From: Alphaproteobacteria bacterium
Lineage (GTDB): Bacteria; Pseudomonadota; Alphaproteobacteria; JAEULC01
Length of the DNA: 20,195 bases
Reading direction: 5' to 3'
Assembly (NCBI GenBank): GCA_020851015.1
Contig: JADZDN010000023.1
Location: forward strand, 1 to 20,195
The notes beneath the pieces were generated by a model, which saw only the letters and a program-made list of their open reading frames with translations, did not search any database and was not told where the DNA came from. The position numbers and the translations under genes are program-made. Shown here piece by piece: positions 7,904 through 14,538 of this stretch; position 1 is the first letter of the stretch, and every line of letters starts with the position of its first letter.

Positions 7904-7926
7904 CCGGCAAATTCTTCCGCTGCCGG
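7904..7926. promoter_or_regulatory. CCGGCA/TGCCGG inverted repeat, candidate activator site
   Basis: Two perfect 6-base arms (7904-7909 and 7921-7926) flank an 11-base, AT-richer spacer. The repeat lies about 57 bases upstream of the flgF sigma-54-like element and about 110 bases from the fliL one. The CGGCAA core resembles what I remember of FlbD (ftr) sites in Caulobacter. The symmetry is seen directly; the binding protein is inference. Confidence 0.4.
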
Positions 7927-7982
7927 TTCCCGCGCGCTTGGCGGGCCGCGGCCAAGCCCTTGATCCGCAAGGCGCTCCCTCC

Positions 7983-7998
7983 TGGCACGGGCGATGCA
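7983..7998 (+). promoter_or_regulatory. Candidate sigma-54 promoter for flgF operon
   Basis: TGGCACGGGCGATGCA matches the consensus TGGCAC-N5-TTGCA at all positions but one (A for T at the first base of the -12 block), with exact GG/GC spacing. Transcription would start near 8009, leaving a leader of about 50 bases before the flgF GTG at 8061. This is the best promoter match in the window. Confidence 0.65.
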
Positions 7999-8060
7999 CC
8001 CTATCGGCCGCAGCCCATGCGTCCGAAAGCCGGCGCGGGCGGAAACAGGGTGTCCGGACC

Positions 8061-8801
8061 GTGGATAATACGACCTATGTCGCGCTTTCCAGCCAGATGG
8101 CGCTTCGTCGCCAGCTGGAGATCGTCGCGAACAACATGGCGAACCAGTCGACGGTGGGCTTCAAGGCCCAGCGGATGATGTTCCGCGAGTACATCCAGAA
8201 CGCCGAGACCCCCGACCCGATCTCCTTTGTGCAGGACATCGCCAGCTATACCGATCTGTCGGAGGGGCCGATCATCAATACGGGCGCCGACCTGGACCTG
8301 GCGATCGCCGGCCGCGGCTTTCTGGCCGTCGATACGCCGGATGGGCCGCGCTATACGCGCGGGGGCTCGTTGAGCCTCGACACGCAGCGGCGGATCGTCA
8401 ACAGCCAGGGCTACCCGGTGCTTTCCGCCGGCGGCTCGCCGATCGTGCTCCCCGACAATGCCGAGCAGCTCGCCATCGCCGAGGACGGCACGGTATCGGT
8501 TCGCGGCCAGGATTCGAAGATCGACATAAGGCTCGACCGCGTCGGCGTCGTCGACTTCGAGGACGAGCGCCAGCTGCGCAACGCCAGCGACGGGCTCCTG
8601 ACCACCGACCAGTCGCCGCGACCGGCCGAGAAAGCCCGCGTGATCCAGGGCGCCCTCGAGCAGGCCAACGTGCAGGGCGTGCGCGAGATGACCGACATGA
8701 TCGAGATCCTGCGTACGTACCAGTCCGTGCAGAAAGCGATCGAAGCCGAGGCGGAACGCCGGCGCAACGCATTGCAACAGCTTTCCAAGACGACGGCCTA
8801 G
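8061..8801 (+). CDS. flgF: Flagellar proximal rod protein FlgF
   Basis: A 246-residue exported rod subunit. The N terminus (VDNTTYVALSSQMALRRQLE then IVANNMANQSTVGFKAQR) is the conserved rod-protein motif that packs as a coiled coil. The centre has the FlgE/F/G-like DLDLAIAGRGFLAVDTPDG and YTRGGSLSLD blocks. The C terminus (ALEQANVQGVREMTDMIEIL then RTYQSVQKAIEA) is the second conserved helix. I chose the GTG at 8061 because FlgF homologues begin a few residues before YxALSxQMALRR; the frame stays open upstream to 7872, but that part does not look coding. No signal peptide is expected, since rod proteins leave through the flagellar export apparatus. It is first in flgF-flgG-flgA-flgH. Confidence 0.95.
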   Translation: MDNTTYVALSSQMALRRQLEIVANNMANQSTVGFKAQRMMFREYIQNAETPDPISFVQDIASYTDLSEGPIINTGADLDLAIAGRGFLAVDTPDGPRYTRGGSLSLDTQRRIVNSQGYPVLSAGGSPIVLPDNAEQLAIAEDGTVSVRGQDSKIDIRLDRVGVVDFEDERQLRNASDGLLTTDQSPRPAEKARVIQGALEQANVQGVREMTDMIEILRTYQSVQKAIEAEAERRRNALQQLSKTTA

Positions 8802-8841
8802 CCGGGGACGAGGCCGGCCAAGGGCCAGACGGGGTAGTGAT

Positions 8842-9633
8842 ATGACCATGCGTTCCATCCACATCGCCGCGACGGGCATGCTGGCCCAGCAGACGAACGT
8901 GGAAGTGATTTCGAACAACATCGCGAACATGAACACGACGGCGTTCACGCGCCGGCGCGCCGAGTTCGCGGACCTGATCTACCAGAACCTCCGGCGCGTC
9001 GGCTCGACCTCCGCCGACAACGGCGCGATCGTGCCGTCGGGCGTGCAGGTGGGCCTGGGCGTCCGCACCGCGGCCACCTATCGCATCACCGAGCGCGGCA
9101 ACATCCTGCCGACCGACAACACGTTCGACCTGGCGATCAAGGGAAGGGGCTACTTCCAGGTGACGCTGCCCTCGGGCGAGCTCGCCTACACCCGCGCCGG
9201 ATCGCTGCAGCTCAGCCCGACCGGCCAGATCGTCACCCCGGACGGCCATGTCGTCTCGCCGGGCATCACGGTAACGACCAACGCCACGGACGTGACGATC
9301 AACGCCAGCGGCGAGGTGCTGGCGAAGGTGGACGGAACCACCACGCCCCAGAACGTCGGCCAGATCGAGCTGGCCAACTTCCCCAACGAGAACGGCCTGG
9401 TGGCGATCGGCGACAACCTGTTCCAGCAGACGCCGGCCTCCGGCACGCCGACCACCGGCGTTCCGAACTCGACCGGCTTCGGCAGCATCATGCAGGGCTT
9501 CCTGGAGACGTCGAACGTGGACGTCGTGAAGGAGATCAGCAACCTGATCACCGCCCAGCGCGCCTACGAGATGAACTCGAAGGTGATCGAGACGTCCGAC
9601 CAGATGATGCAGTCGCTGTCGCAGCTGCGCTAG
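8842..9633 (+). CDS. flgG: Flagellar distal rod protein FlgG
   Basis: A 263-residue distal-rod subunit of the usual length (260-263). It begins MRSIHIAATGMLAQQTNVE with the rod motif VISNNIANMNTTAFTRRR. An FlgG-typical QVGLGVRTAATYRITERGNI block follows, then FDLAIKGRGYFQVTLPSGELAYTRAGS. It ends in the conserved SNVDVVKEISNLITAQRAYEMNSKVI helix. Two start codons are possible, 8842 and 8848. GGGG at 8831-8834 is 7 bases from the first, so I use 8842, although many FlgG proteins begin at the position of the second. The gap to flgF is 40 bases. Confidence 0.97.
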   Translation: MTMRSIHIAATGMLAQQTNVEVISNNIANMNTTAFTRRRAEFADLIYQNLRRVGSTSADNGAIVPSGVQVGLGVRTAATYRITERGNILPTDNTFDLAIKGRGYFQVTLPSGELAYTRAGSLQLSPTGQIVTPDGHVVSPGITVTTNATDVTINASGEVLAKVDGTTTPQNVGQIELANFPNENGLVAIGDNLFQQTPASGTPTTGVPNSTGFGSIMQGFLETSNVDVVKEISNLITAQRAYEMNSKVIETSDQMMQSLSQLR

Positions 9634-9643
9634 GAGCCGATCG

Positions 9644-10639
9644 ATGCACGCACTGGTTTCCACGATCGCCGCCGCCGCTGCGTGGACGGCCCTTTGCGCC
9701 GGGGCGCTCGCCGCCGAGCCTCCGGCGCCGCCCGCGTCGCCGGTCACCCTGCGCCCTTCCGTCACCGTCGAGGGGCCGACGGTCCGGCTGGGCGACATCT
9801 TCCTGGGCGTCGAGCGCGATGCCGGCGCGATCGTCGCGGCGGCGCCGCCGCCCGGCGAGCGCCTGGTGCTCGAAGCGCGCTGGCTCGACCGCGTCGCGCG
9901 GGCCTATCGCGTGAACTGGCAGCCCGCCAGCCGGCTCGACCGCGTGTCCCTGGTCCGCGCCAGCCAGGTGCTGGACCGGCCGCGCATCGATGCGATCATC
10001 CAGCAGGCGCTGACCAAGGACGGCGTTTCGGGCGAGTTCGAGATCGAGCTGGACGGGCGCCTGCCGGAGATCCAGCTTCCGGTCGATGCCGAGGAGCCGG
10101 CGAGCCTGGTGCGCTTCCAGTTCGACCGCCGCACGATGCGCTTTGCCGGCGTGATGCTGGCCCCCGCCAACCACCCCGAGTCGCGCCGCTACGCGGTTGC
10201 CGGCCGCGCCCACGAGCAGACAACCCTGCCGGCGCTTGGCCGGCGCGTGGCGCCCGGCGAAACGATCGAGGAGCGCGACCTGGTGTGGATCAAGGCCCGC
10301 GCCGACCAGGTGGGTCCGACGACCCTCGCCGAGGTCGACCAGATCGTGGGCCTTTCGCCAAAGCGGGTGCTGTCGCCCAACCGTCCGCTGGTCGTTGCCG
10401 ATATCGAGGCGCCGATTCTGGTCAAGAAGAACAGCATCGTGACGGTGACGTTCCGCCATCCCGGAATGGAGCTGACCGCCAAGGCGAAGGCGACCGCCAA
10501 CGGCACGCTCGGGGAGACGATCAGCGTCGTGAACATCGCTACCAGCAAGTCGATCGAGGCGGTCGTCGTCGGCCGCGGATCGGTCGCCATCGGCCCCGGC
10601 GCGCGCCCGCGCCTGGCCTACAACCACGGGAACCAGTGA
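9644..10639 (+). CDS. flgA: Flagellar P-ring assembly protein FlgA
   Basis: A periplasmic chaperone for the P-ring protein FlgI, 331 residues. That is longer than the enteric protein of about 219 but in line with alphaproteobacterial ones. A Sec signal peptide is clear (hydrophobic run, cut after ALAA at about residue 24). The C-terminal half has the SAF-type and FlgA core: LPALGRRVAPGETIEERDL, the KRVLSPNRPLVVADI block, VKKNSIVTVTFRHPGMELTA and the ending NIATSKSIEAVVVGRGSV. AGGAG at 9632-9636 overlaps the flgG stop and places the start at 9644. The P-ring gene flgI itself is not in this window. Confidence 0.93.
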   Translation: MHALVSTIAAAAAWTALCAGALAAEPPAPPASPVTLRPSVTVEGPTVRLGDIFLGVERDAGAIVAAAPPPGERLVLEARWLDRVARAYRVNWQPASRLDRVSLVRASQVLDRPRIDAIIQQALTKDGVSGEFEIELDGRLPEIQLPVDAEEPASLVRFQFDRRTMRFAGVMLAPANHPESRRYAVAGRAHEQTTLPALGRRVAPGETIEERDLVWIKARADQVGPTTLAEVDQIVGLSPKRVLSPNRPLVVADIEAPILVKKNSIVTVTFRHPGMELTAKAKATANGTLGETISVVNIATSKSIEAVVVGRGSVAIGPGARPRLAYNHGNQ

Positions 10640-10640
10640 C

Positions 10641-11405
10641 ATGTCCGCGATCAAGCTGCCCTCGGGCGTTCTGCGCTTCACCTTGCTGGCGACGGCCTGC
10701 GTGGCGCTGGGGGCCTGCAATGCGCTGACCCGGGCCACCGAGGCCGGTAGCGCGCCCACCCAGAGCCCGATCCAGAACCCGATCCAGCAGCCTGGCTACG
10801 TGCCGGTGTCGATGCCGATGCCCGCGCCGGAAACCGCCGAGCGCCAGCCGAACTCGCTGTGGCGCGCCGGGGCGCGCGCGTTCTTCAAGGACCAGCGGGC
10901 GACCCGGGTCGGCGACCTGATCACGGTGCTGGTGGAGATCGCCGACCAGGGCAAGCTCGACAACTCCACGTCGCGCACGCGCAATAACAGCGACACGGCC
11001 GGCTTGCCCAAGTTCCTGGGCTACGAGAGCCAGCTCAACAAGTATCTGCCGCAGGCCGTGACACCGGATTCCCTGATCGATTTCTCCAGCAAGAGCGGCA
11101 GCGCCGGGTCCGGCACGATCGACCGCAAGGAGGACATCAAGCTGAAGGTTGCGGCGGTCGTCACGCAGGTTCTGCCGAACGGCAATCTGGTCATCCGGGG
11201 CAGCCAGCAGGTGACCGTGAACTTCGAGATGCGCGAGCTGCAGATCACCGGCATCATCCGGCCGGAGGACATCACGTCGGTCAACACGATCGGCTACGAG
11301 AAGATCGCCGAGGCGCGCATCGTCTACGGCGGGCGGGGCCAGGTGACGGATGTCCAGCAGCCGCGCTACGGCCAGCAGATCTACGACATCTTCTTCCCGT
11401 TCTGA
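10641..11405 (+). CDS. flgH: Flagellar L-ring lipoprotein FlgH
   Basis: A 254-residue outer-membrane lipoprotein forming the L ring. The signal sequence ends in a lipobox, LGAC, with the modified cysteine at residue 26. A Gln/Pro-rich spacer follows. Then come the family blocks LWRAGARAFFKDQRATRVGD, VGDLITVLVEIADQ, KLKVAAVVTQVLPNGNLVI, RGSQQVTVNFE and REDLQITGIIRPEDI-like ELQITGIIRPEDITSVNTI. The C terminus GRGQVTDVQQPRYGQQIYDI is diagnostic. The start is one base after the flgA stop, so the two are translationally coupled. Confidence 0.96.
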   Translation: MSAIKLPSGVLRFTLLATACVALGACNALTRATEAGSAPTQSPIQNPIQQPGYVPVSMPMPAPETAERQPNSLWRAGARAFFKDQRATRVGDLITVLVEIADQGKLDNSTSRTRNNSDTAGLPKFLGYESQLNKYLPQAVTPDSLIDFSSKSGSAGSGTIDRKEDIKLKVAAVVTQVLPNGNLVIRGSQQVTVNFEMRELQITGIIRPEDITSVNTIGYEKIAEARIVYGGRGQVTDVQQPRYGQQIYDIFFPF

Positions 11406-11431
11406 GCGGGCAGCCGCAGGAGGCGAATGCC

Positions 11432-11812
11432 ATGGCAAAAGTCGTCGGTGTCTTCAGCGATGAGAAGGTCGATCATCTGGTCGACAGCGACCAGCTCGAC
11501 AAGGGCGGCCGGCGGAAGCTCGCACGCTTCCTGGAAGAGATCGAGATGGCCATCTTCACGGCCAATCGCGAGATCATCCACAAGGCCATCCCCGGGCTCG
11601 ACCGCGACAGCTTCGTGCGCTTCGCGATCGTGGTCGCCGAGGCGCGCGCGTCCTACGTCAAGATCGCGCTGGAACTGGCGCGCAAGGCGCATGCGCCGGA
11701 GGAGCAGGACCTGGTGCGGCTGCGCGACGCGCGGCAGGTCTACGACGAGCTGATGCATGCCTTCGACGCGACGCACCGGCTGATCAAGCGCGGCTACACC
11801 AATATCGCGTGA
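11432..11812 (+). CDS. Small helical protein of unknown function at the end of the flgFGAH operon
   Basis: A 126-residue cytoplasmic-looking protein that I do not recognise. It has no signal peptide or membrane segment and no cysteine. It appears almost wholly helical and charged: the segments LARFLEEIEMAIFTANREI, RFAIVVAEARASYVKIALEL and YDELMHAFDATHRLIKRGY read as three or four amphipathic helices. A strong ribosome-binding site (AGGAGG, 11418-11423) lies 8 bases before the ATG. The gene is 26 bases after flgH and is followed by a perfect hairpin, so it is the last gene of the flagellar unit. A role in motility is inferred only from position. Codon use looks like that of its neighbours. Confidence 0.85.
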   Translation: MAKVVGVFSDEKVDHLVDSDQLDKGGRRKLARFLEEIEMAIFTANREIIHKAIPGLDRDSFVRFAIVVAEARASYVKIALELARKAHAPEEQDLVRLRDARQVYDELMHAFDATHRLIKRGYTNIA

Positions 11813-11818
11813 GGCGGC

Positions 11819-11847
11819 CCGCGGCGACCCTCGCCAGGTCGCCGCGG
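11819..11847. terminator. Perfect 11-bp hairpin between convergent genes
   Basis: ccgcggcgacc (11819-11829) and ggtcgccgcgg (11837-11847) are exact reverse complements around a 7-base loop. The stem starts 6 bases after the stop of the 126-residue gene and ends 13 bases from the stop of the convergent gst. There is no T-run on either side, so it is a strong terminator-like stem rather than a textbook intrinsic terminator. The position between converging genes suggests a two-way role. Confidence 0.6.
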
Positions 11848-11860
11848 AGCCATGCCCGGC

Positions 11861-12475
11861 CTAGACCTGAAGGCCCTTCTTGACGCCCGGGCGCGCCATC
11901 ATCTCCGCGGCCCAGCGCTTCACGTTGTCCAGCCCGGCGGTCTTTTCAAGCAGCGCCTTGCGCGCGTCGATCACGGGGATCAGGGCCAGGTCCGCCACCG
12001 TCACCTCATCCCCCGCCAGGTATTTCGACTTGCCGAGCTTGGCCTCGCATTGCTTCAGCATCCCAATGAAGCGTTCCTCGACGAACTTCACGTTGCCCGG
12101 CGTCTTGTCCGGCGCGACGCTGCCCATGTAGAAGATCGCCGAGCTGGCCGGCGCCACGTCGGTCGTGACCTGCATGAACCACTGCAGCGTCTCGGCCTTC
12201 TTCGCCGGATCCTTGGGCAGGAACTTTCCGGTCTTCTCGGCCAGGTACAGCACGATCGCGCCGGACTGCGCCAGCGCGGTCTTGCGGCCGGCGGGCCCTT
12301 CCTCGTCGACGATCGCCGGGATCGCGCCGGCAGGGTTGATGGCCAGGAAATCCGGCTTCTTCTGATCGCCCTTCGACAGGTCCAGCTTGTGCGCCGTGTA
12401 GCTCAAGCCGCATTCCTCGAGCATCACGGACGCGCGCCGCCCGTTGCCGGTCGCCGACGTATAGAGGTGAATCAT
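11861..12475 (-). CDS. Glutathione S-transferase family protein (YfcG/nu-class-like)
   Basis: A 204-residue soluble thiol-transfer enzyme. The N-terminal thioredoxin-like domain begins MIHLYTSATGNGRRASVMLEE. T9 and N11 align with the Thr/Asn pair that serves in the active site of Escherichia coli YfcG, instead of a catalytic Tyr, Ser or Cys. The glutathione-binding loop AINPAGAIPAIVD (45-57) and the SGAIVLYLAEKTGKFLP helix are in place. The second, helical domain has VTVADLALIPVID, the usual N-capping box. A good ribosome-binding site (GGGGGAG, AAGGA) precedes the ATG at 12475. It is oriented against both flanking motility blocks, so it is probably a separate unit and its placement may be chance. 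The substrate is unknown. Confidence 0.9.
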   Translation of the reverse strand: MIHLYTSATGNGRRASVMLEECGLSYTAHKLDLSKGDQKKPDFLAINPAGAIPAIVDEEGPAGRKTALAQSGAIVLYLAEKTGKFLPKDPAKKAETLQWFMQVTTDVAPASSAIFYMGSVAPDKTPGNVKFVEERFIGMLKQCEAKLGKSKYLAGDEVTVADLALIPVIDARKALLEKTAGLDNVKRWAAEMMARPGVKKGLQV

Positions 12476-12505
12476 TCCTTAAGTCTCCCCCGTAGGTTTG
12501 GACGG

Positions 12506-12511
12506 ACTATA
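12506..12511 (-). promoter_or_regulatory. Candidate -10 element for gst
   Basis: On the minus strand TATAGT lies 31 bases before the gst ATG and matches five of six bases of TATAAT. The region upstream has no good -35 at 16-18 bases (TTGTCG is 21 bases away), so the call is weak. Confidence 0.25.
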
Positions 12512-12515
12512 CCTT

Positions 12516-12531
12516 CGGCTAGCAGTTTGCG
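12516..12531 (+). promoter_or_regulatory. Candidate sigma-54 promoter for cheY operon
   Basis: CGGCTAGCAGTTTGCG keeps GGC at -24 and TTGC at -12 with the exact 10-base distance between GG and GC. It is less complete than the flgF element, and it would leave an unusually long leader of about 145 bases before cheY. A chance match is possible. Confidence 0.3.
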
Positions 12532-12685
12532 CCGACAACGAATTTCGGGGCAAGTCGCCCGTGTTCCGCGCCGCCGCGCTTCAGCGATCGTTAACTATTT
12601 TCCGGCAGGGTACCGCCGTCCGCAATCGGGGGCGCTGCGCCGTGGAGCAGCAGCAATTGCCTTCTCATCGCGTGGAGCGAGGTCC

Positions 12686-13072
12686 ATGGCCGTTGATATG
12701 AACATGCCGATCCTGATCGTCGACGACTACAAGACGATGCTGCGGATCATCCGGAATCTCCTGAAGCAATTGGGCTTCGACAACGTCGACGAGGCGACCG
12801 ACGGCAGCGCCGCGCTGCAGAAGCTGCGCCAGCGCGATTTCGGCCTCGTTATCTCGGACTGGAACATGGAACCGATGACGGGCATCGAGCTGCTGCGCGA
12901 GGTGCGCGCCGATGCCAAGCTCAAGAACCTGCCGTTCATCATGGTCACCGCCGAGAGCAAGACCGAGAATGTGATCTCGGCCAAGGCCGCCGGCGTGTCC
13001 AACTACATCGTCAAACCGTTCAATGCCGCGACCCTGAAGATGAAGCTTTCCGCCGTTCTCGGGCAGTTCTGA
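12686..13072 (+). CDS. cheY: Chemotaxis response regulator CheY
   Basis: A 128-residue single receiver domain, with no output domain. The acidic pair D13/D14 (ILIVDDYKTM), phosphorylation site D58 (ISDWNMEPMTG), T88 (FIMVTAES) and K110 (YIVKPF) are all present, and the F-D-N-V-D-E-A-T-D-G stretch is typical of CheY. Phosphorylated CheY binds FliM to change flagellar rotation. The ATG at 12686 has GGAG 8 bases upstream (12674-12677). Frames open further upstream are antisense to gst and not real. cheZ follows after 36 bases. No cheA kinase is in the window, so the kinase must be encoded elsewhere. Confidence 0.96.
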   Translation: MAVDMNMPILIVDDYKTMLRIIRNLLKQLGFDNVDEATDGSAALQKLRQRDFGLVISDWNMEPMTGIELLREVRADAKLKNLPFIMVTAESKTENVISAKAAGVSNYIVKPFNAATLKMKLSAVLGQF

Positions 13073-13108
13073 TCCAAGCGTTCGTATCCGCGTCTTCGGG
13101 GAGACATC

Positions 13109-13795
13109 ATGCGCGCGGCAACCAAGGCGGCTTTCGACAAGCGGCTCGATGAAGCGAAGTCCCAGCCCGCCACCGCCGTCAACGTCGACGAAATGGCCGA
13201 GATCGTGCGAGGGATCGTAACTTCCATGCAGGGCGATATCACCGCGAGCGAGACCGTGGTCTACAGCGAGCTGGATTCGCTCGCCAAGATCATCCGCAAC
13301 GCCAAGGCCGAGATTGCCGAGATCCGGGCCGACGAGATCCGCGAGCGCCACCTGCCGGTGGCGCAGGACGAGCTCGAGGCCGTCGTGAGCGCCGCCGAGC
13401 AGGCGACGCACGCGATCATGGCCGCGGCCGAGAAGATCGAGGCGACCGCGAGCGCGATCGGCGGCGATCACGCCGACCAGCTTACCGAGGCGGTCACCGG
13501 AATCTACGAGGCCTGCACGTTCCAGGACATCACCGGCCAGCGTATCTCGAAGGTCGTGCGCACGCTGCGCCAGATCGAGGAAAAGGTCACCGCGCTTCTG
13601 GGCGCATTGGGCGGCGGACAGCCGTCGGATGCCGCGCCGGCCGCCAAGGCGGACGCCAAGCCGGCGGAATCCAAGGCCGCCGATGCGGCTGCGCCGGCGG
13701 CGCTCGACGACCAGGCGCTGCTGAACGGCCCGCAGATGCCGGCCAACGCGATGAGCCAGGACGACATCGACGCGATCCTGTCGGGGAACGCTTAA
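13109..13795 (+). CDS. cheZ: CheY-phosphate phosphatase CheZ
   Basis: A 228-residue helical phosphatase that removes the phosphate from CheY. The catalytic motif EACTFQDITGQRISKV (134-149) supplies D140 and Q144, matching D143 and Q147 of the enteric protein. It sits at the end of a long helical hairpin (about 25-165). An Ala/Lys/Pro-rich linker (about 170-207) leads to a C-terminal peptide, MSQDDIDAILSG (215-226), equivalent to the CheY-binding tail of enteric CheZ. It is strikingly like the FliM peptide LNQDEIDSLLGF in this window. GGGGAG at 13098-13103 supports the ATG at 13109. The pairing with cheY 36 bases upstream supports the call. Confidence 0.94.
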   Translation: MRAATKAAFDKRLDEAKSQPATAVNVDEMAEIVRGIVTSMQGDITASETVVYSELDSLAKIIRNAKAEIAEIRADEIRERHLPVAQDELEAVVSAAEQATHAIMAAAEKIEATASAIGGDHADQLTEAVTGIYEACTFQDITGQRISKVVRTLRQIEEKVTALLGALGGGQPSDAAPAAKADAKPAESKAADAAAPAALDDQALLNGPQMPANAMSQDDIDAILSGNA

Positions 13796-13826
13796 GGAAT
13801 CCACCCGCATCCGGAGGGTGCAGGGC

Positions 13827-14534
13827 ATGAAGCCGGCCAATACCGCCTCCGGTAATTCCGGTCCGGTCACGCTGCTCGCGGTGGTGACGAAGCTGCTTGC
13901 CTTTTTCGTCATGCTCTATGTCGTGACCGAGCGGGACCCGGCGCGCCAGCATATCGTCACCGACAGCTTGGTCCATCGCACGGCCGCGGGGCCGGGCCCG
14001 GTCGCGATCGTGCCGCTGGAAGGCGACGTGCCCGCCGTGAAGGCGGTGGAGCGGCGCTGGCTCGATATTTTCCCCGGCGCCGGCGCGGTCGACGGTGGCA
14101 CCTTCGGATACGGCCACGTGCTGCGCGCGGAACTGGCGCTCGGCGGCATTTTCGAGCCCGGGCGCGCCGAGCCACTTCAGCGCGCGCAACAGACGATCGC
14201 CACGCTGACAAGCATGATCGCCGATTCACCCAAGGGCCTCGACCTCGCGCTGGACGTGAAGATCGGGGTGCCGCGCGGCCTCGGCGAGGCCGACGGGCTG
14301 CTGGCCATTGAGCGCGCCAGGACGCTCGCGCGGCTGCTGACCGCCAGGGATCGCCCCGGCGGCGATATCGCGGTCGGGCTGCAGACCGGCAACCCGACGA
14401 CGATCGCGCTGGAACTGCGCGTCGGCAGCCGTGCCGCGGCCGAGGCGCTGATGCCCGCGCTGACCGCCTTGCCCCCGCCCGCCGCGCAGATCGTGCCGAG
14501 CGCCGCCAACCGTCCGCTCCGGCCCGGAGCCTGA
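13827..14534 (+). CDS. MotB-like protein lacking the membrane aspartate
   Basis: A 235-residue protein with one N-terminal membrane segment (about 14-33, VTLLAVVTKLLAFFVMLYVV) and a periplasmic part. The latter resembles a worn OmpA/MotB domain: FEPGRAEPLQRAQQTIATL (109-127) and LLAIERARTLARLLTA (158-173) stand for the usual F..g.a.l and LS..RA..v...L elements. Aligning FFVML with the next gene puts an alanine (A18) where MotB proteins carry the proton-binding aspartate, and a lysine (K22) lies within the segment. It is therefore unlikely to be a working stator channel subunit. GGAGGG at 13813-13818 fixes the ATG at 13827 over a GTG at 13818. The next gene starts 4 bases after its stop. Family assignment is from pattern only. 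Confidence 0.7.
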   Translation: MKPANTASGNSGPVTLLAVVTKLLAFFVMLYVVTERDPARQHIVTDSLVHRTAAGPGPVAIVPLEGDVPAVKAVERRWLDIFPGAGAVDGGTFGYGHVLRAELALGGIFEPGRAEPLQRAQQTIATLTSMIADSPKGLDLALDVKIGVPRGLGEADGLLAIERARTLARLLTARDRPGGDIAVGLQTGNPTTIALELRVGSRAAAEALMPALTALPPPAAQIVPSAANRPLRPGA

Positions 14535-14538
14535 GGCG

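Larger units (their letters stand above)
7734..8060. promoter_or_regulatory. Divergent flagellar promoter region between fliL and flgF
   Basis: A 327-base gap with no credible gene; the short frames here are not supported. It separates the leftward fliL operon from the rightward flgF operon. It holds two outward-facing sigma-54-like elements (7777-7792 minus, 7983-7998 plus), a CCGGCA/TGCCGG inverted repeat between them, and an AT-rich stretch with two small palindromes (gttaac at 7798-7803 and caaagctttg at 7803-7812). In alphaproteobacteria such as Caulobacter, middle flagellar genes use sigma-54 with the activator FlbD bound at upstream sites. That model fits this layout but is inferred here. 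Confidence 0.6.
12476..12685. promoter_or_regulatory. Divergent intergenic region between gst and cheY
   Basis: Two hundred and ten bases without a credible gene, more AT-rich than the flanks in places (gttaactatttt at 12590-12601). It must contain the promoters for gst (leftwards) and cheY (rightwards). Candidates are a TATAGT -10-like hexamer for gst and a sigma-54-like element for cheY, listed separately. Confidence 0.5.

Noticed and set aside
7872..8060. Upstream extension of the flgF frame
   Set aside because: Homologues start at the position of the GTG at 8061. The extension has no homologous look and would cover the sigma-54-like promoter.
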